This document shows, piece by piece, positions 60,825 to 64,000 of a stretch of 64,000 bases of DNA. The notes under the pieces were generated by a model. The model was not told the DNA's origin, searched no databases, and was given only the letters and a program-made list of their open reading frames with translations. The stretch's first letter is position 1. Each line of letters starts with the position of its first letter. The stretch comes from Leclercia sp. S52 (GTDB lineage Bacteria > Pseudomonadota > Gammaproteobacteria > Enterobacterales > Enterobacteriaceae): assembly GCF_039727615.1 (NCBI RefSeq), contig NZ_CP152474.1:2914001-2978000 (forward strand). Direction: 5' to 3'. The translations under genes and the position numbers were made by a program.

Positions 60825-61580
60825 ATGACGAATCTGGTATCTCTCGAAAATATTTCGGTTTCATTTGGTCAGCGCCGCGTCCTCTCTGACGTTTCGCTGG
60901 ATTTGAAACCCGGTAAAATTCTGACACTGCTTGGCCCCAATGGCGCGGGGAAATCGACGCTGGTGCGCGTGGTGCTGGGGCTGGTAGCACCCGACAGCGG
61001 CCTTATCAAGCGTGACCGACAGCTGCGCATCGGCTATGTGCCGCAGAAGCTGCATCTCGACGCTACCCTGCCGCTGACGGTGAGCCGTTTTCTGCGTCTG
61101 CGTCCCGCGACGCGTAAAGACGATATTCTGCCGGCGCTGAAGCGGGTGCAGGCCGGGCATCTGATCGACGCGCCCCTGCAAAAGCTCTCCGGCGGCGAGA
61201 CCCAGCGCGTGCTGCTGGCCCGCGCCCTGCTCAACAAGCCGCAGCTGCTGGTGCTCGACGAGCCGACCCAGGGGGTGGACGTCAACGGCCAGGTGGCGCT
61301 GTATGACCTTATCGATCAGCTGCGCAAAGAGCTGGACTGCGCCGTGCTGATGGTATCCCACGACCTGCATCTGGTGATGGCAAAAACGGACGAAGTGCTC
61401 TGTCTGAACCATCACATCTGCTGCTCTGGCACACCGGAAGTGGTCTCCATGCACCCGGAGTTTATCTCGATGTTTGGCCCTCGCGGTGCCGAACAGCTGG
61501 GCATTTATCGCCATCATCACAACCACCGCCATGATTTGCAGGGACGCATTGTCCTGCGCCGGGGAAACGGTAACTCATGA
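60825..61580 (+). CDS. znuC: Zinc ABC transporter ATPase ZnuC
   Basis: The ATP-binding subunit of ZnuABC, 251 residues, as in E. coli. Walker [10 protein letters not shown], signature [13 protein letters not shown], Walker [13 protein letters not shown] and the H-loop VSHDLH are present. The C-terminus has a His-rich stretch ([13 protein letters not shown]) typical of ZnuC. It overlaps znuB by 4 bases (ATGA), implying coupled translation. Confidence 0.97.
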   Translation: MTNLVSLENISVSFGQRRVLSDVSLDLKPGKILTLLGPNGAGKSTLVRVVLGLVAPDSGLIKRDRQLRIGYVPQKLHLDATLPLTVSRFLRLRPATRKDDILPALKRVQAGHLIDAPLQKLSGGETQRVLLARALLNKPQLLVLDEPTQGVDVNGQVALYDLIDQLRKELDCAVLMVSHDLHLVMAKTDEVLCLNHHICCSGTPEVVSMHPEFISMFGPRGAEQLGIYRHHHNHRHDLQGRIVLRRGNGNS

Positions 61581-62362
61581 TTGAATTATTATTGCCCGGC
61601 TGGCTGGCCGGGATGATGCTTGCCTGCGCGGCGGGTCCACTGGGCTCGTTTGTCGTCTGGCGTCGGATGTCCTATTTTGGCGATACCCTCGCCCACGCCT
61701 CCCTGCTGGGTGTGGCCTTTGGCTTATTGCTGGATGTAAATCCGTTCTACGCGGTGATTGCGGTGACGCTGCTGCTGGCCGCCGGTCTGGTATGGCTGGA
61801 AAAGCGCCCGCATCTGGCGGTGGATACGCTGCTCGGGATCATGGCGCACAGCGCCCTGTCGCTGGGTCTGGTGGTGGTCAGCCTGATGTCCAACATCCGC
61901 GTGGATCTGATGGCCTATCTGTTTGGCGACCTGCTGGCGGTGACGCCGGACGATCTCATTGCCATCGCCATCGGAGTGGTGATCGTGCTGGCTGTCCTGC
62001 TCTGGCAGTGGCGTAACCTGCTGGCGATGACTATCAGCCCGGATTTAGCCTTTGTGGATGGCGTAAAGCTGCAGCGCGTCAAACTGCTGCTGATGCTGGT
62101 GACGGCGCTGACCATTGGCGTGGCGATGAAGTTTGTCGGAGCGTTGATTATTACGTCGCTGCTGATTATTCCCGCCGCCACCGCGCGTCGTTTTGCCCGC
62201 ACGCCGGAGCAGATGGCCAGCGTGGCCGTGGGGGTCGGAATGATTGCCGTGACCGGCGGGTTAACCTTCTCGGCGTTTTACGACACCCCTGCCGGACCGT
62301 CGGTGGTGCTCTGTGCGGCAGCGCTGTTTATCTTCAGCATGATGAAGAAGCCTGCCAGCTGA
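61577..62362 (+). CDS. znuB: Zinc ABC transporter permease ZnuB
   Basis: The membrane subunit of ZnuABC, 261 residues, as in E. coli, with about eight hydrophobic helices of the ABC-3 family. Typical segments are [18 protein letters not shown] and [20 protein letters not shown]. It begins in the znuC stop. A pair of REP elements follows before ruvB. Confidence 0.97.
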   Translation: MIELLLPGWLAGMMLACAAGPLGSFVVWRRMSYFGDTLAHASLLGVAFGLLLDVNPFYAVIAVTLLLAAGLVWLEKRPHLAVDTLLGIMAHSALSLGLVVVSLMSNIRVDLMAYLFGDLLAVTPDDLIAIAIGVVIVLAVLLWQWRNLLAMTISPDLAFVDGVKLQRVKLLLMLVTALTIGVAMKFVGALIITSLLIIPAATARRFARTPEQMASVAVGVGMIAVTGGLTFSAFYDTPAGPSVVLCAAALFIFSMMKKPAS

Positions 62363-62367
62363 GCCGC

Positions 62368-62440
62368 TCCCCGGTGGCGCTGCGCTTACCGGGGCTACAA
62401 AGACGTGTAGGCCGGATAAGGCGCAGCCGCCATCCGGCAA
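62368..62440. repeat. Pair of REP elements (BIME-like)
   Basis: Two palindromic units lie in opposite orientation: CCCCGGTGGCGCTGCGC...CCGGGG (62368-62398) and GTAGGCCGGATAAGGCG...CATCCGGCAA (62407-62440). They fill the gap between the convergent genes znuB and ruvB. Confidence 0.88.
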
Positions 62441-62452
62441 TTTCCGCAGAGG

Positions 62453-63466
<1,014 letters not shown>

Positions 63467-63471
63467 TTACC

Positions 63472-64000
63472 TCACAATGCCGCGCGCAGCGCTTCACGAA
63501 TCAGGGTTTCACTGGTAGCGTCCGGTTTAGCAATTTTGCTGACCATACGGCTCGCTTCCTGAGGTTTATAGCCCAGCGCCACCAGCGCGGCAACCGCTTC
63601 CTGCTCCGCATCATCCGCTGCCGGGCCGGCAGGCGAGGTTAGCACCAGATCGGCAGCCGGGGTAAAGAGATCGCCGTGCAGACCTTTAAAGCGGTCTTTC
63701 ATCTCAACAATCAGGCGCTCGGCTGTTTTCTTGCCGATGCCCGGAAGTTTAATCAGCGCGGCGGGATCTTCGCGCTCAACGGCGTTCACAAACTGCGGAG
63801 CCGACATCCCGGAGAGGATCGCCAGCGCCAGCTTTGGCCCCACGCCGTTGGTTTTGATCAGCTCTTTAAACAGGGTGCGTTCCTGCTTATTATTAAAACC
63901 AAACAGCAGCTGGGCATCTTCACGCACCACAAAGTGGGTGAAGACAATGGCCTCTTTGCCCGCGTCCGGCAATTCATAGAAGCAGGTCATTGGCATATGT
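63472..64000 (-). CDS. ruvA: Holliday junction DNA-binding protein RuvA (5' end missing)
   Basis: The frame is open to the window edge, so the start is outside. The visible 176 residues match RuvA from [11 protein letters not shown] onward, and about the first 28 residues of the 203-residue E. coli protein are missing. The helix-hairpin-helix segments ([15 protein letters not shown] and [16 protein letters not shown]) that grip the junction are present, as is the C-terminal domain III ([19 protein letters not shown]) that contacts RuvB. Confidence 0.96.
   Translation of the reverse strand, partial: HMPMTCFYELPDAGKEAIVFTHFVVREDAQLLFGFNNKQERTLFKELIKTNGVGPKLALAILSGMSAPQFVNAVEREDPAALIKLPGIGKKTAERLIVEMKDRFKGLHGDLFTPAADLVLTSPAGPAADDAEQEAVAALVALGYKPQEASRMVSKIAKPDATSETLIREALRAAL

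Overview
The window is enterobacterial chromosome (family Enterobacteriaceae, moderately high GC). Almost every gene has a recognisable Escherichia coli/Salmonella counterpart, usually of nearly identical length, in the order minCDE-rnd-fadD-yeaY-tsaB-yoaA-...-manXYZ-...-prc-proQ-...-zwf-hexR-pykA-...-znuABC-ruvAB. As I recall the genomes, minCDE directly beside rnd is the Salmonella-type order; E. coli K-12 has the two blocks far apart. A PBP3SAL-type penicillin-binding protein between rlmA and cspC, a VirK/YbjX-family gene beside pphA, and no yebG between yebF and purT also differ from E. coli K-12. I would place it near Enterobacter/Citrobacter/Lelliottia/Leclercia, but the genus cannot be fixed by eye.

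Layout. 1-0.8 kb: 3' part of a tyrosine-recombinase integrase, the edge of an integrated element ending just before the min operon. 0.9-9.2 kb: minCDE, then on the minus strand rnd, fadD, yeaY, tsaB, yoaA. 9.3-24.5 kb: yoaB/yoaH, pabB-nudL, sdaA, pdeD and yoaE, the mannose PTS manXYZ with yobD, the Mn riboswitch and mntP, rlmA, the PBP3SAL-like gene and yobF-cspC. 24.5-33.9 kb: an MBL-fold hydrolase apparently in line with mgrB-yebO, yobH, kdgR, yebQ, htpX, prc-proQ, msrC. 33.9-42.2 kb: letAB lipid transport, rsmF, yebV, yebW, pphA, the VirK-like gene and the overlapping sRNAs SdsR/RyeA. 42.2-50.3 kb: the copper-linked yobA-yebZ-yebY operon, holE, yobB, exoX, ptrB, yebE, yebF, purT. 50.3-57.3 kb: a sugar-acid block, eda-edd-zwf divergent from hexR-pykA, with candidate HexR and GntR sites. 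57.3-64 kb: lpxM, mepM, znuA divergent from znuCB across a Zur palindrome, and ruvB with a truncated ruvA.

Ten single-base frameshifts break nine genes (minC, tsaB twice, yoaA, yoaE, yobD, yebZ, yobB, exoX, ptrB). Each sits in a C/G run of 6-7 or a T run of 7, and each is cured by removing one base. Most corrected proteins regain exactly the E. coli length. Some of these genes are essential or important, so homopolymer overcalling in the assembly is far more likely than decay. yobF has a different kind of frame disruption, in a short T run.

I found no clearly new multi-gene system. The points most worth a second look are the PBP3SAL-like protein with an SSD in place of the SxN motif, the MBL-fold hydrolase behind mgrB-yebO, a possible translationally coupled upstream ORF before yoaE, paired MntR-like palindromes before the mntP riboswitch, a hairpin between the putative GntR operator and edd, and the repeat cluster at the integrase edge.
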